From Nocardioides sp. InS609-2 (GTDB lineage Bacteria; Actinomycetota; Actinomycetes; Propionibacteriales; Nocardioidaceae), in the NCBI RefSeq assembly GCF_023208195.1, contig NZ_CP060034.1, positions 806,001-870,000 of the forward strand: DNA of 64,000 bases, written 5' to 3'. This document shows positions 1-8,236 of the stretch, one piece after another. The notes under the pieces were generated by a model, which worked only from the letters and a program-made list of their open reading frames with translations, ran no database searches and was not told the DNA's origin. Each line of letters opens with the position of its first letter. The first letter of the stretch is position 1. The position numbers were made by a program, and so were the translations under genes.

Positions 1-72
1 GCCCACGAGCGACGCTCATCCGTACGATTGAGCTCCCGGATCCTTCCCCATCCGGCAGACGGAGGTCCAGCC

Positions 73-2097
73 GTGGAGCCAGACGAGCGCGCCCGCACTG
101 TCCGCGCCTCATCCGGCGACCCCTTGGTGGGTCGTCTGCTGGACCGCAGATACCGCATCGGACCGCGCATCGCCCGCGGCGGCATGGCCAGCGTCTACGA
201 AGCCACCGACATCCGGCTCGACCGCGTCGTGGCCATCAAGGTCATGCACCCCGGACTCGGTGACGACGACGAGTTCGCCGCTCGCTTCGTGCGCGAGGCG
301 CGCGCGGCAGCGAAGCTCTCGCACCCCAACGTGGTCGGCGTCTTCGACCAGGGCGAGGAGGACGGCGTCGTCTTCCTGGCGATGGAGCTCGTCCCCGGCC
401 ACACGCTGCGCGACGTCATCCGCAAGGAGGCGCCGATGTCCCCGTCGCGGGCGCTGGCGCTGATGGAGCCCGTGCTCTCGGCCCTTGCCGCCGCCCACCG
501 CGCCGGCCTGATCCACCGCGACATCAAGCCCGAGAACGTGCTCATCGCCGACGACGGCCGGGTCAAGGTGGCCGACTTCGGACTGGCCAAGGCGGTCAGC
601 ACCGACACCCAGCACACCGCGACGGGCGGCGTACTCATCGGCACCGTCTCCTACCTTGCACCCGAGCTGGTCATCGACGGCCGCTCCGACGCCCGCGCCG
701 ACGTCTATGCCGCCGGCGTGGTGATGTACGAGCTGCTCACCGGCCACAAGCCGCACGAGGGCGAGTCGCCGATCCAGGTGGCCTACAAGCACGTGCACGA
801 GGACGTCCCGCCGCCGTCGGCGATCGTCCCCGGCCTCCCGGCGTACGTCGACGCGCTGGTCGCGCGGGCCACGGCTCGCGATCGTGGCCAGCGGCCCGCC
901 GACGCCGCCGTACTCCTGCACCAGCTGCACCGGGTCAGCCAGGCGCTCGGCGCCGGCGTGCCCGAGGACCCCGAGCTCGTCGCCGACCTGATGCCAATAC
1001 GCGCCGACGTGGTCGACCTGCCCGACCTCGACGACGGGCCCGAGTGGCTCGACACCAGCGACCTCGCTGAGGTGCGTCACGAGCCGGTCGAGCACCGCAC
1101 CACGGCCGTCCCGGTGCTGCCCGCGTCGGTGGTGCCCGCTCCGCGCGGTGGCATCGACCGGCTGCCCGTTCCCCGTGCCGACTCCGGGCCGGTGGCTGCG
1201 CGGCCCCGGCGCTCGCGCCGCGGCCCGATCACGCTCCTCCTGGCCGTGTTGTTGGTGGCCGCCCTCGCCGGTGGTGCCTGGTGGTTCGGGTCGGCTCGCT
1301 ACACCACGACGCCCGGCGTACTCGGTGTCGAGCAGGCGACTGCCGAGGCCGAGCTGACCAAGGCCGGCCTCGAGAGCGACGTCGGCGACCCGGCGTACTC
1401 CGAGAGCGTCGCAGCCGGGCTCGTGCTCTCCACCGATCCAGAGCCCGGCGACCGCGTGCTCGACGCCGGCACCGTCACCCTGGTGCTGTCGGCCGGGCCT
1501 GAGCGCTATGCCGTGCCGGAGGTGACCGGCCAGACGCTGGACCAGGCACAGGACGCGCTGCTCAGGAGCAACCTTGCGTTCGGCAAGGCGATCGAGACGT
1601 TCAGCGAGACGGCGCCAGAGGGTGTCGTGATCGCGAGCGACCCCGTCGCCGGCACCTCGCTCAAGCCCGACGCGGCGGTCAACCTCGTCGTCAGCTTGGG
1701 CCGCAAGCCACTGAACCTCAAGGACTTCACCGGCAAGAGCGCCGACCGTGCCGAGCAGGTGATGGAGAAGCGTGGTCTGGTCGTCGACCGCGACCAGGAG
1801 GAGTACAGCGACACCGTGCCCGCCGGTCTCGTCATCGGCCAGAACCCCACCAGCGGCACCCTCTTCAAGGGCGAGACCGTCACCATCGTCGTGTCGAAGG
1901 GGCCTGAGCTGGTCGAGGTCCCGCAAGTGGTGGCGATGGGCGTCGAGGCGGCCACCGAACGGTTGGAGGCGCTGGGCTTCGAGGTCGACGTCGAGAACTC
2001 CGACAACTACATCGGTGTCGGGTTCGTCTTCAGCTCCGATCCCGATGCCGGCGAGCTGGTGCCCAAGGGCTCCACGGTCACGCTGTACCTGATTTAG
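73..2097 (+). CDS. Membrane Ser/Thr protein kinase with four PASTA domains
   Basis: Hanks-type kinase that phosphorylates proteins in the cytoplasm and senses cell-wall material through extracellular PASTA repeats (family knowledge). Seen: ATP-binding loop ARGGMASVYEA, VAIK lysine near residue 56, catalytic loop HRDIKPEN near 148, DFG near 168, APE motif; one membrane helix near residues 386-406; then four PASTA units of about 65 residues to the C terminus, the last ending at the stop. The start is taken as GTG because GGAGG lies 7 nt upstream; an in-frame TTG 45 nt earlier lacks a ribosome site. Length 674 aa is normal for PknB/Stk proteins. Its place next to DAHP synthase recalls pknL of mycobacteria, which lacks PASTA repeats, and the PASTA kinase of the same Streptomyces neighbourhood. 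Confidence 0.95.
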   Translation: MEPDERARTVRASSGDPLVGRLLDRRYRIGPRIARGGMASVYEATDIRLDRVVAIKVMHPGLGDDDEFAARFVREARAAAKLSHPNVVGVFDQGEEDGVVFLAMELVPGHTLRDVIRKEAPMSPSRALALMEPVLSALAAAHRAGLIHRDIKPENVLIADDGRVKVADFGLAKAVSTDTQHTATGGVLIGTVSYLAPELVIDGRSDARADVYAAGVVMYELLTGHKPHEGESPIQVAYKHVHEDVPPPSAIVPGLPAYVDALVARATARDRGQRPADAAVLLHQLHRVSQALGAGVPEDPELVADLMPIRADVVDLPDLDDGPEWLDTSDLAEVRHEPVEHRTTAVPVLPASVVPAPRGGIDRLPVPRADSGPVAARPRRSRRGPITLLLAVLLVAALAGGAWWFGSARYTTTPGVLGVEQATAEAELTKAGLESDVGDPAYSESVAAGLVLSTDPEPGDRVLDAGTVTLVLSAGPERYAVPEVTGQTLDQAQDALLRSNLAFGKAIETFSETAPEGVVIASDPVAGTSLKPDAAVNLVVSLGRKPLNLKDFTGKSADRAEQVMEKRGLVVDRDQEEYSDTVPAGLVIGQNPTSGTLFKGETVTIVVSKGPELVEVPQVVAMGVEAATERLEALGFEVDVENSDNYIGVGFVFSSDPDAGELVPKGSTVTLYLI

Positions 2098-2138
2098 CGT
2101 TTCGTCGGGAATCCTCCCCTGTCATTAGGGTTCCGGGC

Positions 2139-3065
2139 ATGAGCAGCAGCGCACCCGTCGACCCCGTCTGCCACGACGAGTCACGTCGTACGACGGTGCT
2201 CGCGATGCTGGCACTGCTGGCCACGACGGCGTGCTGGGGCTCGACGTTCTTCCTCATCAAGGATCTGCTCGACCGGGTGCCGACGCTCGACTTCCTGGCG
2301 GTCCGGTTCGCGATCGCCTCGGTCGCGCTGGTGGTCGGCTTCCCGAAGGCGCTGGGCCGGCTCTCGTCCGAGTCGCGGAAGCACGCGCTCGTGCTGGGCC
2401 TGCTGTACGGCGTCGCGCAGATCCTCCAGACCGCCGGGCTCGCGCACACGGCAGCCAGTGTCAGCGGCTTCATCACGGGCATGTACGTCGTGTTCACGCC
2501 CCTGCTGGCCGCCGTACTGCTGCGCAGCAAGATCACCCTGATGACCTGGCTGGCCGTCGCGCTGGCCACCGCCGGACTGGGGGTGCTGACGCTGCAGGGC
2601 CTCTCCGTGGGGTACGGCGAGGCGCTGACGCTGCTGGCCGCCATCCTCTACGCGCTGCACATCGTCGGGCTCGGCGCATGGTCGCGGGCGGGCGAGGCGG
2701 TCGGCATGACGATCGTGCAGATCATGGTGATCACGGTGGTCTGCTTCGTCGCCACGATCCCCGACGGCATCGTGCTGCCCAGCACCGGCCGCGACTGGCT
2801 GTCGGTGATCTACATGGCGGTCTTCGCCGGTGCGCTGGCGCTGGTGGCGCAGACGTGGGCGCAGGCGCACCTGCCGCCGACCCGCAGCGCGATCATCATG
2901 AGCATGGAGCCGGTCTTCGCCGCGTTCTTCGCGGTGCTGCTCGGCAGCGAGTCGGTGACCGGCCGGCTGATGGTCGGCGGGCTGATGGTGTTCGGGGCGA
3001 TGCTGGTAGTAGAGCTGGCGCCCCGGCGCAAGATCGAGGGCGAAGTCACCCACATCGCCGTGTGA
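2139..3065 (+). CDS. EamA/DMT-family transporter
   Basis: Predicted inner-membrane exporter of the drug/metabolite transporter superfamily; the substrate cannot be told from sequence. The 308 aa protein has about ten hydrophobic helices in two EamA halves. The first half opens with the typical CWGSTFFLIKDLL stretch and the second ends with PVFAAFFAVLLGSE, a signature position of EamA domains. ATG start; only a weak ribosome site is visible. It follows the kinase gene by 41 nt on the same strand, so the two may be cotranscribed, but no functional tie is evident. Confidence 0.9.
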   Translation: MSSSAPVDPVCHDESRRTTVLAMLALLATTACWGSTFFLIKDLLDRVPTLDFLAVRFAIASVALVVGFPKALGRLSSESRKHALVLGLLYGVAQILQTAGLAHTAASVSGFITGMYVVFTPLLAAVLLRSKITLMTWLAVALATAGLGVLTLQGLSVGYGEALTLLAAILYALHIVGLGAWSRAGEAVGMTIVQIMVITVVCFVATIPDGIVLPSTGRDWLSVIYMAVFAGALALVAQTWAQAHLPPTRSAIIMSMEPVFAAFFAVLLGSESVTGRLMVGGLMVFGAMLVVELAPRRKIEGEVTHIAV

Positions 3066-3147
3066 CGCCGTCTGGCGGACCGGTTGGGCAAACCCGGCGC
3101 CGCCTGCCTAGTCTGTCGAGCGTCCTGGACGCCTGGAGGATCTGCCG

Positions 3148-4047
3148 ATGACGACCTGTGCCGCCTGTGGCCACGAGCTGGGCCTCGGCCGCTTCTGCAC
3201 CAACTGTGGAGCGGCGCTGCCCGAGGACGCTGCCGCGACGACCGAGCACGACTGGCGCAACGACACGATGGTGCGCGACCGCGAGAGCGGCTCGGCGTTC
3301 CTGCCGCCGCCGGCCCCGGAGCCGGTCCAGCCCGTCGCCCTCGCTCCTGAGCCCGATCCCGCCCGCGCCACGCGCACGCCCCGCGAGGTCCCGCGCTGGC
3401 TGCCGTGGCTGCTCGGCTGGCTGCTGCTGGCCGTGATCGCGGCGATGATCGGCTGGACCTACGGCAGCGGCGGACCTGCCAACGACGAGGCAGCCGGCTC
3501 GAACGGCGCGTCCGGCAGCACCGGTGACGGTGCACCCGAGTCGCCGGCCCCGGCCGAGCTCCCCGCCGACGCAGCCGACATCACCGAGGCGGCAACGGCC
3601 ACCGCTCCCGACACGGCCCCGCCCAACCAGGACATCGACGGAAATGCGGTCACGTACGACGCCGTGCACATGCTCGACGGCAACCCGTCGACCGCGTGGC
3701 GGATGTCGGGCGACGGCACCGGCGTCGTGCTCACGTTCACCCTGCCCGAGGCGACCCGACTCGTGTCGGTGGGCCTGGTCAACGGGTATGCCAAGATCGA
3801 CGGCTCGGTCAACTGGTACCCACGCAACCGCCGCATCGACTCGGTCACCTGGGGGTTCGACGACGGCAGCACGCTGCGCCAGGACCTCATCGACAACCCG
3901 GCCCTGCAGACGATCGGTGTCGACGGCGGCGTGGTCACCTCATCGGTCACGCTCACCCTGACCAGCGTCTCGGCGCCGGGCGACGACGACGGCCGCGACT
4001 TCACGCCGGTCAGTGACGTCCGGCTGATCGGCTCGGCAGCCAGCTAG
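3148..4047 (+). CDS. Zinc-ribbon membrane protein with extracellular discoidin-like domain
   Basis: Function unknown. The N terminus is a zinc ribbon (two CxxC pairs within MTTCAACGHELG and FCTNCG). A proline-rich linker, one membrane helix (near residues 92-114, WLPWLLGWLLLAVIAAM) and a low-complexity Ala/Pro/Glu spacer follow. The last 140 residues look like a beta-sandwich of the discoidin/NADase-type glycan-binding kind (LDGNPSTAWR then a long beta-rich stretch). Such proteins would place a putative sugar-binding domain outside the cell and a zinc ribbon inside. GGAGGA lies 7 nt before the ATG. The stop overlaps the convergent threonine aldolase stop by 4 nt. Confidence 0.75.
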   Translation: MTTCAACGHELGLGRFCTNCGAALPEDAAATTEHDWRNDTMVRDRESGSAFLPPPAPEPVQPVALAPEPDPARATRTPREVPRWLPWLLGWLLLAVIAAMIGWTYGSGGPANDEAAGSNGASGSTGDGAPESPAPAELPADAADITEAATATAPDTAPPNQDIDGNAVTYDAVHMLDGNPSTAWRMSGDGTGVVLTFTLPEATRLVSVGLVNGYAKIDGSVNWYPRNRRIDSVTWGFDDGSTLRQDLIDNPALQTIGVDGGVVTSSVTLTLTSVSAPGDDDGRDFTPVSDVRLIGSAAS

Positions 4048-5039
4048 GCCAGCCGGGCGAGGATCGCGGCGGCGCGCGCGGCGTCTGCGCGGGTGACGTC
4101 GAGATGCGTGACGATGCGTACGGCGCGCGGCCCGACCGCGGAGATGCGGACTCCCTCGTCCGCGGCAGCGGCCACGAACGCCGCCGCGTCGGCGCGCGGC
4201 ACCACCACGATGTTGGTGTCGACTCCGGTCGGATCGACACCGCAGGCCTCGGCCAGCAGCCGGGCGTGCTCGTGGTCGTCGGCCAGCCGTTCGATGTGGT
4301 GGTCGAGGGCGTACAGGCCGGCGGCGGCGAGGATGCCGGTCTGCCGCATGCCACCGCCCATGCGCTTGCGCCAGATGCGCGACTCGGCGATCGCCTCGCG
4401 GCCCCCGACGACCAGTGAGCCGACGGGGGCGCCGAGCCCCTTCGACAGGCAGACACTCAGCACGGCGGCGCACGCGCCGTACTCGAGCAGCGGGGTGCCG
4501 GTGGCCACGTGGGCGTTCCAGATGCGGGCGCCGTCGATGTGCAGCCAGGCGTTGTGCTCATCGACGAGCGCGAGGAGTGGCTTGATGTCGTCGGCGCGCA
4601 GGACCGTGCCACCGGCGAAGTTGTGCGTGTTCTCGATCGAGACCATCCGCGTCTGCACGAAGAACGGCCCCATGTCGGGAGCCCACATCGCCTCGACGGC
4701 GGCCACGTCGATGCCGCCGCGCGGATGAGTCCAGGTGCGCATGGTGACGCCGCTGTAGGCGCCGTGCGCGCCCAGCTCGGCGCGGGCGATGTGCGCCGAC
4801 GACTCGCACAGCACCTCGGTGCCCGGCCCCGCGCCGAGCCGCACCGCGAGCACGTTTGCCATCGACCCGGTGGGCGTGAACAGAGCGGCCTCGTGGCCGA
4901 ACATCCCCGCCACGCGGTCCTCGAGCTCGCGGACGGTGGGGTCCTCGCCGTACACGTCGTCGCCGACCGGCGCGGCAGCCATCGTCGCCCGCATCGCGTC
5001 GGTGGGCTTGGTGAGGGTGTCGGAGCGGAGGTCGATCAC
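4044..5039 (-). CDS. ltaE: Low-specificity L-threonine aldolase
   Basis: PLP enzyme that splits L-threonine or allo-threonine to glycine and acetaldehyde. Seen: start of the fold IDLRSDTLTKPTDAMR, glycine-rich GDDVYGEDPTV, and the PLP-lysine motif LSKGLGAPVGS (Lys near residue 199). 331 aa from the GTG start, the usual length. That GTG was chosen over an in-frame ATG 42 nt upstream because the conserved N terminus begins exactly there and TAGGTT lies 7 nt before it, the leaderless pattern. Convergent with the zinc-ribbon gene; the stops share CTAG. Confidence 0.92.
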   Translation of the reverse strand: MIDLRSDTLTKPTDAMRATMAAAPVGDDVYGEDPTVRELEDRVAGMFGHEAALFTPTGSMANVLAVRLGAGPGTEVLCESSAHIARAELGAHGAYSGVTMRTWTHPRGGIDVAAVEAMWAPDMGPFFVQTRMVSIENTHNFAGGTVLRADDIKPLLALVDEHNAWLHIDGARIWNAHVATGTPLLEYGACAAVLSVCLSKGLGAPVGSLVVGGREAIAESRIWRKRMGGGMRQTGILAAAGLYALDHHIERLADDHEHARLLAEACGVDPTGVDTNIVVVPRADAAAFVAAAADEGVRISAVGPRAVRIVTHLDVTRADAARAAAILARLA

Positions 5040-5046
5040 GGGGCCG

Positions 5047-5052
5047 AACCTA
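5047..5052 (-). promoter_or_regulatory. -10 box (TAGGTT) for leaderless ltaE
   Basis: TAGGTT ends 7 nt before the GTG, so transcription would begin at the start codon. Confidence 0.55.
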
Positions 5053-5091
5053 CCGTCGTGGTCGATGTCCGAGCGACGCACCTCGTGTTTC

Positions 5092-5118
5092 GACGCGGGG
5101 CTTGCTCAACCCCTTCGG
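5092..5118. repeat. Degenerate intergenic repeat, copy 1
   Basis: Contains TTTCGACGCGGGGC followed by GCTCAACCCC. The layout (TCTCGA-like box, variable GC-rich middle, GCTCRACC-like box) recurs near 20.1 and 63.5 kb. It sits between ltaE and the DAHP synthase gene. Weakest of the three copies. Confidence 0.35.
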
Positions 5119-5157
5119 CCGACCCAGCTCGCTCGCAAAGCTTGCGGTCTGCTGGCC

Positions 5158-6495
5158 TCAGGCCTTCCGCAGCATCTCCGCCACGAGGAACGAGAGCTCG
5201 AGCGACTGGACCCGGTTGAGCCGCGGGTCGCAGACCGACTCGTAGCGGTCAGCCAGGCCGGCCTCGTCGAGCTCCTCGCCACCGCCGACGCACTCGGTGA
5301 CGTCGTCACCGGTGAGCTCGACGTGGACGCCGCCGGGCCAGGTGCCGACCGCGCGGTGCACGTCGAAGAAACCCTGGACCTCTTCGATGACATCGTCGAA
5401 ACGACGGGTCTTGTAGCCGGACGAAGCCTCGAAGGTGTTGCCGTGCATCGGGTCGCAGACCCACGCGACGTTGAGCCCGGCCGCGCTGACCTTCTCGACC
5501 AGCGTCGGCAGGCCGTCGCGGATCTTGCCGGCGCCGAAGCGGGTGATGAAGGTAAGCCGGCCGGCCTCGTTCTCGGGGTTGAGCTTGCCGGCGAGCGCGA
5601 TGGCGTCGTCGGGCGACGTGGTCGGGCCGAGCTTCACGCCGATGGGGTTCTTGATGTGGCTGAGCAGCTCGACGTGCGCGCCGTCGAGCTGGCGGGTGCG
5701 CTCGCCGATCCAGACGAAGTGCGCCGAGACGTCGTACGGCGTCTGGGTGCGGCTGTCGGTGCGGGTCATGGAGTGTTCGTACTCCAGCACCAGCGCCTCG
5801 TGGCTGGAGTGGAAATCGACGCGGTGGAACTCGTCGGGGTCGGCGCCGATCGCCTGCATGAAGGTCAGCGCCCGGTCGATCTCGGCGGCGACCAGCTCGT
5901 AGCGCTGACCGGCGATCGAGTCGCGGACGAAGTCGGTGTTCCAGGTGTGCACCTGGCGCAGGTCGGCGTACCCACCGGTGACGAACGCGCGCACCAGGTT
6001 GAGGGTGGCGGCCGAGGAGTTGTAGACGTCGACGAGCCGCTGCGGGTCGGGGATCCGCGACTCGGGGGTGAAGTCGAAGCCGTTGACGGCGTCGCCGCGG
6101 TAGGCCGGCAGGGTGATGCCGTCGCGGGTCTCGTCATTGGAGGAGCGCGGCTTGGCGTACTGGCCCGCGAGCCGGCCGAGCTTGACCACCGGCACGGACG
6201 CGGCGTACGTCAGCACGACCGCCATCTGCAGCAGCACGCGCAGCTTGTTGCGCACGTTGTCGGCGGTGACGCCGTCGAACGTCTCGGCGCAGTCCCCGCC
6301 CTGCAGGAGGAACGACTCGCCCCGAGTGACGGCCGCGATCTTGGCCTTCAGCTCGTCGCACTCACCGGCAAACACCAGCGGCGGCACCCTGCGCAGGCGG
6401 GCGACTGCCGCGTCGACAGCGTCGCGGTCGGGGTAGGACGGCTGCTGCTTCGCGCCCATGGCGTGCAGGTGCTCGAGGGAGGGGACGGTGCTCAC
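5158..6495 (-). CDS. aroG: Class II 3-deoxy-7-phosphoheptulonate (DAHP) synthase
   Basis: First step of the shikimate pathway: phosphoenolpyruvate plus erythrose 4-phosphate gives DAHP in the cytoplasm. The sequence is of the plant/actinobacterial class II type: LLQGGDCAETFDG, RDGITLPAYRGDAVN, FHSSHEALVLEYE, VWIGERTRQLDGAHVEL and WVCDPMHGNTFE with the metal-binding residues of the family. 445 aa from the GTG, close to the 462 aa mycobacterial enzyme. The GTG is preferred over an upstream ATG 48 nt away because TACGCT lies 7 nt before it. Neighbouring the PASTA kinase is conserved in actinobacteria. Confidence 0.96.
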   Translation of the reverse strand: MSTVPSLEHLHAMGAKQQPSYPDRDAVDAAVARLRRVPPLVFAGECDELKAKIAAVTRGESFLLQGGDCAETFDGVTADNVRNKLRVLLQMAVVLTYAASVPVVKLGRLAGQYAKPRSSNDETRDGITLPAYRGDAVNGFDFTPESRIPDPQRLVDVYNSSAATLNLVRAFVTGGYADLRQVHTWNTDFVRDSIAGQRYELVAAEIDRALTFMQAIGADPDEFHRVDFHSSHEALVLEYEHSMTRTDSRTQTPYDVSAHFVWIGERTRQLDGAHVELLSHIKNPIGVKLGPTTSPDDAIALAGKLNPENEAGRLTFITRFGAGKIRDGLPTLVEKVSAAGLNVAWVCDPMHGNTFEASSGYKTRRFDDVIEEVQGFFDVHRAVGTWPGGVHVELTGDDVTECVGGGEELDEAGLADRYESVCDPRLNRVQSLELSFLVAEMLRKA

Positions 6496-6502
6496 GACAT
6501 CC

Positions 6503-6508
6503 AGCGTA
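6503..6508 (-). promoter_or_regulatory. -10 box (TACGCT) for leaderless aroG
   Basis: TACGCT lies 7 nt upstream of the GTG start, fitting leaderless initiation. Confidence 0.55.
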
Positions 6509-6566
6509 CGGCGACCGGCCGAGGCCGACCGATTCGTGGCCACTGGGCGAGAGGGCGAGTGGACCC

Positions 6567-8036
6567 TCAGCGGTCGTCCATGTCCTCCATGTGCTCGATG
6601 TCGCGGAAGCCGGTCTTCTTCGCGCGGACGCCGCGGTTGGTGAGCCAGGTGAGCGCCCAGAGCACGATGCCGAGTCCGAGCAGGCCGGCCGCGATCTTGT
6701 ACTGGATGTAGTCCTCGGCGTCACGCGCCCAGGGGCCGACAAGGAACAGGCAGGCCACCGCGCCGACGTACGGCACCCAGGTTGGCGCCTTGAACCCGTC
6801 CTCGGGCGAGGCGTCGCGACGCAGTACGACGCACGCCACGTTGACGACGCTGAAGACGCAAAGCAAGAGGAGCGCGGTAGTGCCGGACAACGCGGTGATC
6901 ACGCTGGTGTCTGCCGCGAAGGTCACCAAGATGATCAGACCCAGGGCGAGCAGCGTTGAGAAGGCGATGCTGACCCATGGGGTGCGGCGGTTCGGGAGGA
7001 CTTTGCCGAGGGTGCGAGGCAACACGTCCTGGTTGGCGAGGCCATAGAGCAGCCGGCTGGCCATGAGCATGTTGATCAGGGCGGTGTTGGCGACCGCGAA
7101 GACGGTCAGGAACGGGAAGATCTTGTCGACCGGGATGCCTGGCGCGCCGCGGCTGACAACCTCGAGGAGCACCTTGCCCTCGTTGCTCACGACACCCTCG
7201 ATGTCACCCTCAGGGATCACCGCGATCACCGAGATGGCGACCAAGATGTAGAACACGACTGCGATCCCGAGACCAGTCAGCATGATCCGCGGGAAGACCT
7301 GCTGTGGGTTGTGGACCTCCTCGACCATGTTCACGGAGTCCTCGAAGCCGACCATCGCGAAGAAGGCGATCGCGGTAGCCACCGTGACCGCGAGGAACAG
7401 GCCACGGTCCGAGCCCGATTCGAAGACGACGATCCGGCCGAGGTCCGCGTCTCCCTTCGCCATCACGAAGAAGCCGATGCCGATCACGATGACCAGCGCC
7501 GCCATCTCGACCAGGGTGAGCACCACGTTGAACTTGACGCTCTCGCCGACCCCGCGCAGGTTCACCCCGGCGAGGAAGACCATGAAGGCCAGAGCCACAA
7601 CTGTGATCGCGGTGTTGCCTTCAGAGACGTCGAACCCCAGCGCATTGAGGCCGGTGAGCAGGTTGGTGGCCAGGAGGTTGGACGAGGTCGAGGCACTGGT
7701 GATACCCGAGCAGACCACGGCGAAGGCCACCAGGAACGTTACGAAGTGGAGCCCGAAGGCCTTGTGCGTGTAGAGCGCGGCACCGGCCGCCTGCGGGTAC
7801 TTCGTGACGAGTTCGAGATAGGAGTACGCCGTCATGGTGGCGACCGCGAACGCGACCAGGAACGGCAGCCAGACGACTCCTCCGACCTCGAGCGCCATCT
7901 CGCCTACCACGGCGTAGATACCGGCTCCGAGGATGTCGCCAACGATGAACAGCAGCAAGAGCCGGGGGCCCATGACGCGCTTGAGGTCGGGCTCGGGACC
8001 GTTCACATCAGTGGTCGGGGTCTCGCTGGCACTCAC
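6567..8036 (-). CDS. APC-superfamily amino acid permease
   Basis: Predicted secondary transporter of amino acids or amines in the cytoplasmic membrane. 489 aa with about twelve helices; the first carries LLLLFIVGDILGAGIYAVVG, the unwound-helix glycine motif (GAGIY) of the amino acid/polyamine/cation family. FAMVGFEDSVNMVEEVHNPQ matches the conserved loop after helix 6. The GTG start is set by GGAGGG 8 nt upstream; longer readings run into unrelated sequence. The substrate is not evident. The roughly 200 nt upstream hold a perfect palindrome and a long inverted repeat that may control it. An acidic tail (EHMEDMDD) ends the protein. Confidence 0.9.
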   Translation of the reverse strand: MSASETPTTDVNGPEPDLKRVMGPRLLLLFIVGDILGAGIYAVVGEMALEVGGVVWLPFLVAFAVATMTAYSYLELVTKYPQAAGAALYTHKAFGLHFVTFLVAFAVVCSGITSASTSSNLLATNLLTGLNALGFDVSEGNTAITVVALAFMVFLAGVNLRGVGESVKFNVVLTLVEMAALVIVIGIGFFVMAKGDADLGRIVVFESGSDRGLFLAVTVATAIAFFAMVGFEDSVNMVEEVHNPQQVFPRIMLTGLGIAVVFYILVAISVIAVIPEGDIEGVVSNEGKVLLEVVSRGAPGIPVDKIFPFLTVFAVANTALINMLMASRLLYGLANQDVLPRTLGKVLPNRRTPWVSIAFSTLLALGLIILVTFAADTSVITALSGTTALLLLCVFSVVNVACVVLRRDASPEDGFKAPTWVPYVGAVACLFLVGPWARDAEDYIQYKIAAGLLGLGIVLWALTWLTNRGVRAKKTGFRDIEHMEDMDDR

Positions 8037-8130
8037 GGGCTGCTCCCTCCGATGGCCGGGCAGCAGGTCCCGGCTGCCGCCCATGGTGGCCCAGATCACT
8101 TCGAAGTTCCAGCACCGCTGACGGGACTCG

Positions 8131-8142
8131 CGTCGCGCGACG
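8131..8142. promoter_or_regulatory. Palindrome CGTCGCGCGACG upstream of permease
   Basis: A perfect 12-bp palindrome about 95 nt before the permease start. It looks like an operator, but the cognate regulator is unknown. Confidence 0.35.
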
Positions 8143-8145
8143 GGA

Positions 8146-8203
8146 TAGTCCGGGGCAATCCGTACCTGATTCCGCCAGGGGAGGTGCATTTTGCCCCGGA
8201 CTA
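8146..8203 (-). promoter_or_regulatory. Long inverted repeat in permease leader / after pfk
   Basis: A 13-bp perfect inverted repeat (TAGTCCGGGGCAA and its complement) with a 32-nt loop, extendable by GGG with one bulge. It lies between the PFK stop and the permease start, both on this strand. It could be an attenuator, an operator pair or a PFK terminator; there is no T-run. Confidence 0.5.
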
Positions 8204-8236
8204 CCCACTCAACAAGCGGACCCCGCCCGGCGCCGG

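Noticed and set aside
1-72. Part of another gene at the left edge
   Set aside because: Only 72 nt without a convincing frame; the region before the kinase GTG shows only its ribosome site.
109-1926. Long minus-strand reading frame inside the PASTA kinase gene
   Set aside because: It mirrors the GC-rich codon pattern of the kinase gene and encodes no recognisable domain; a typical antisense shadow.
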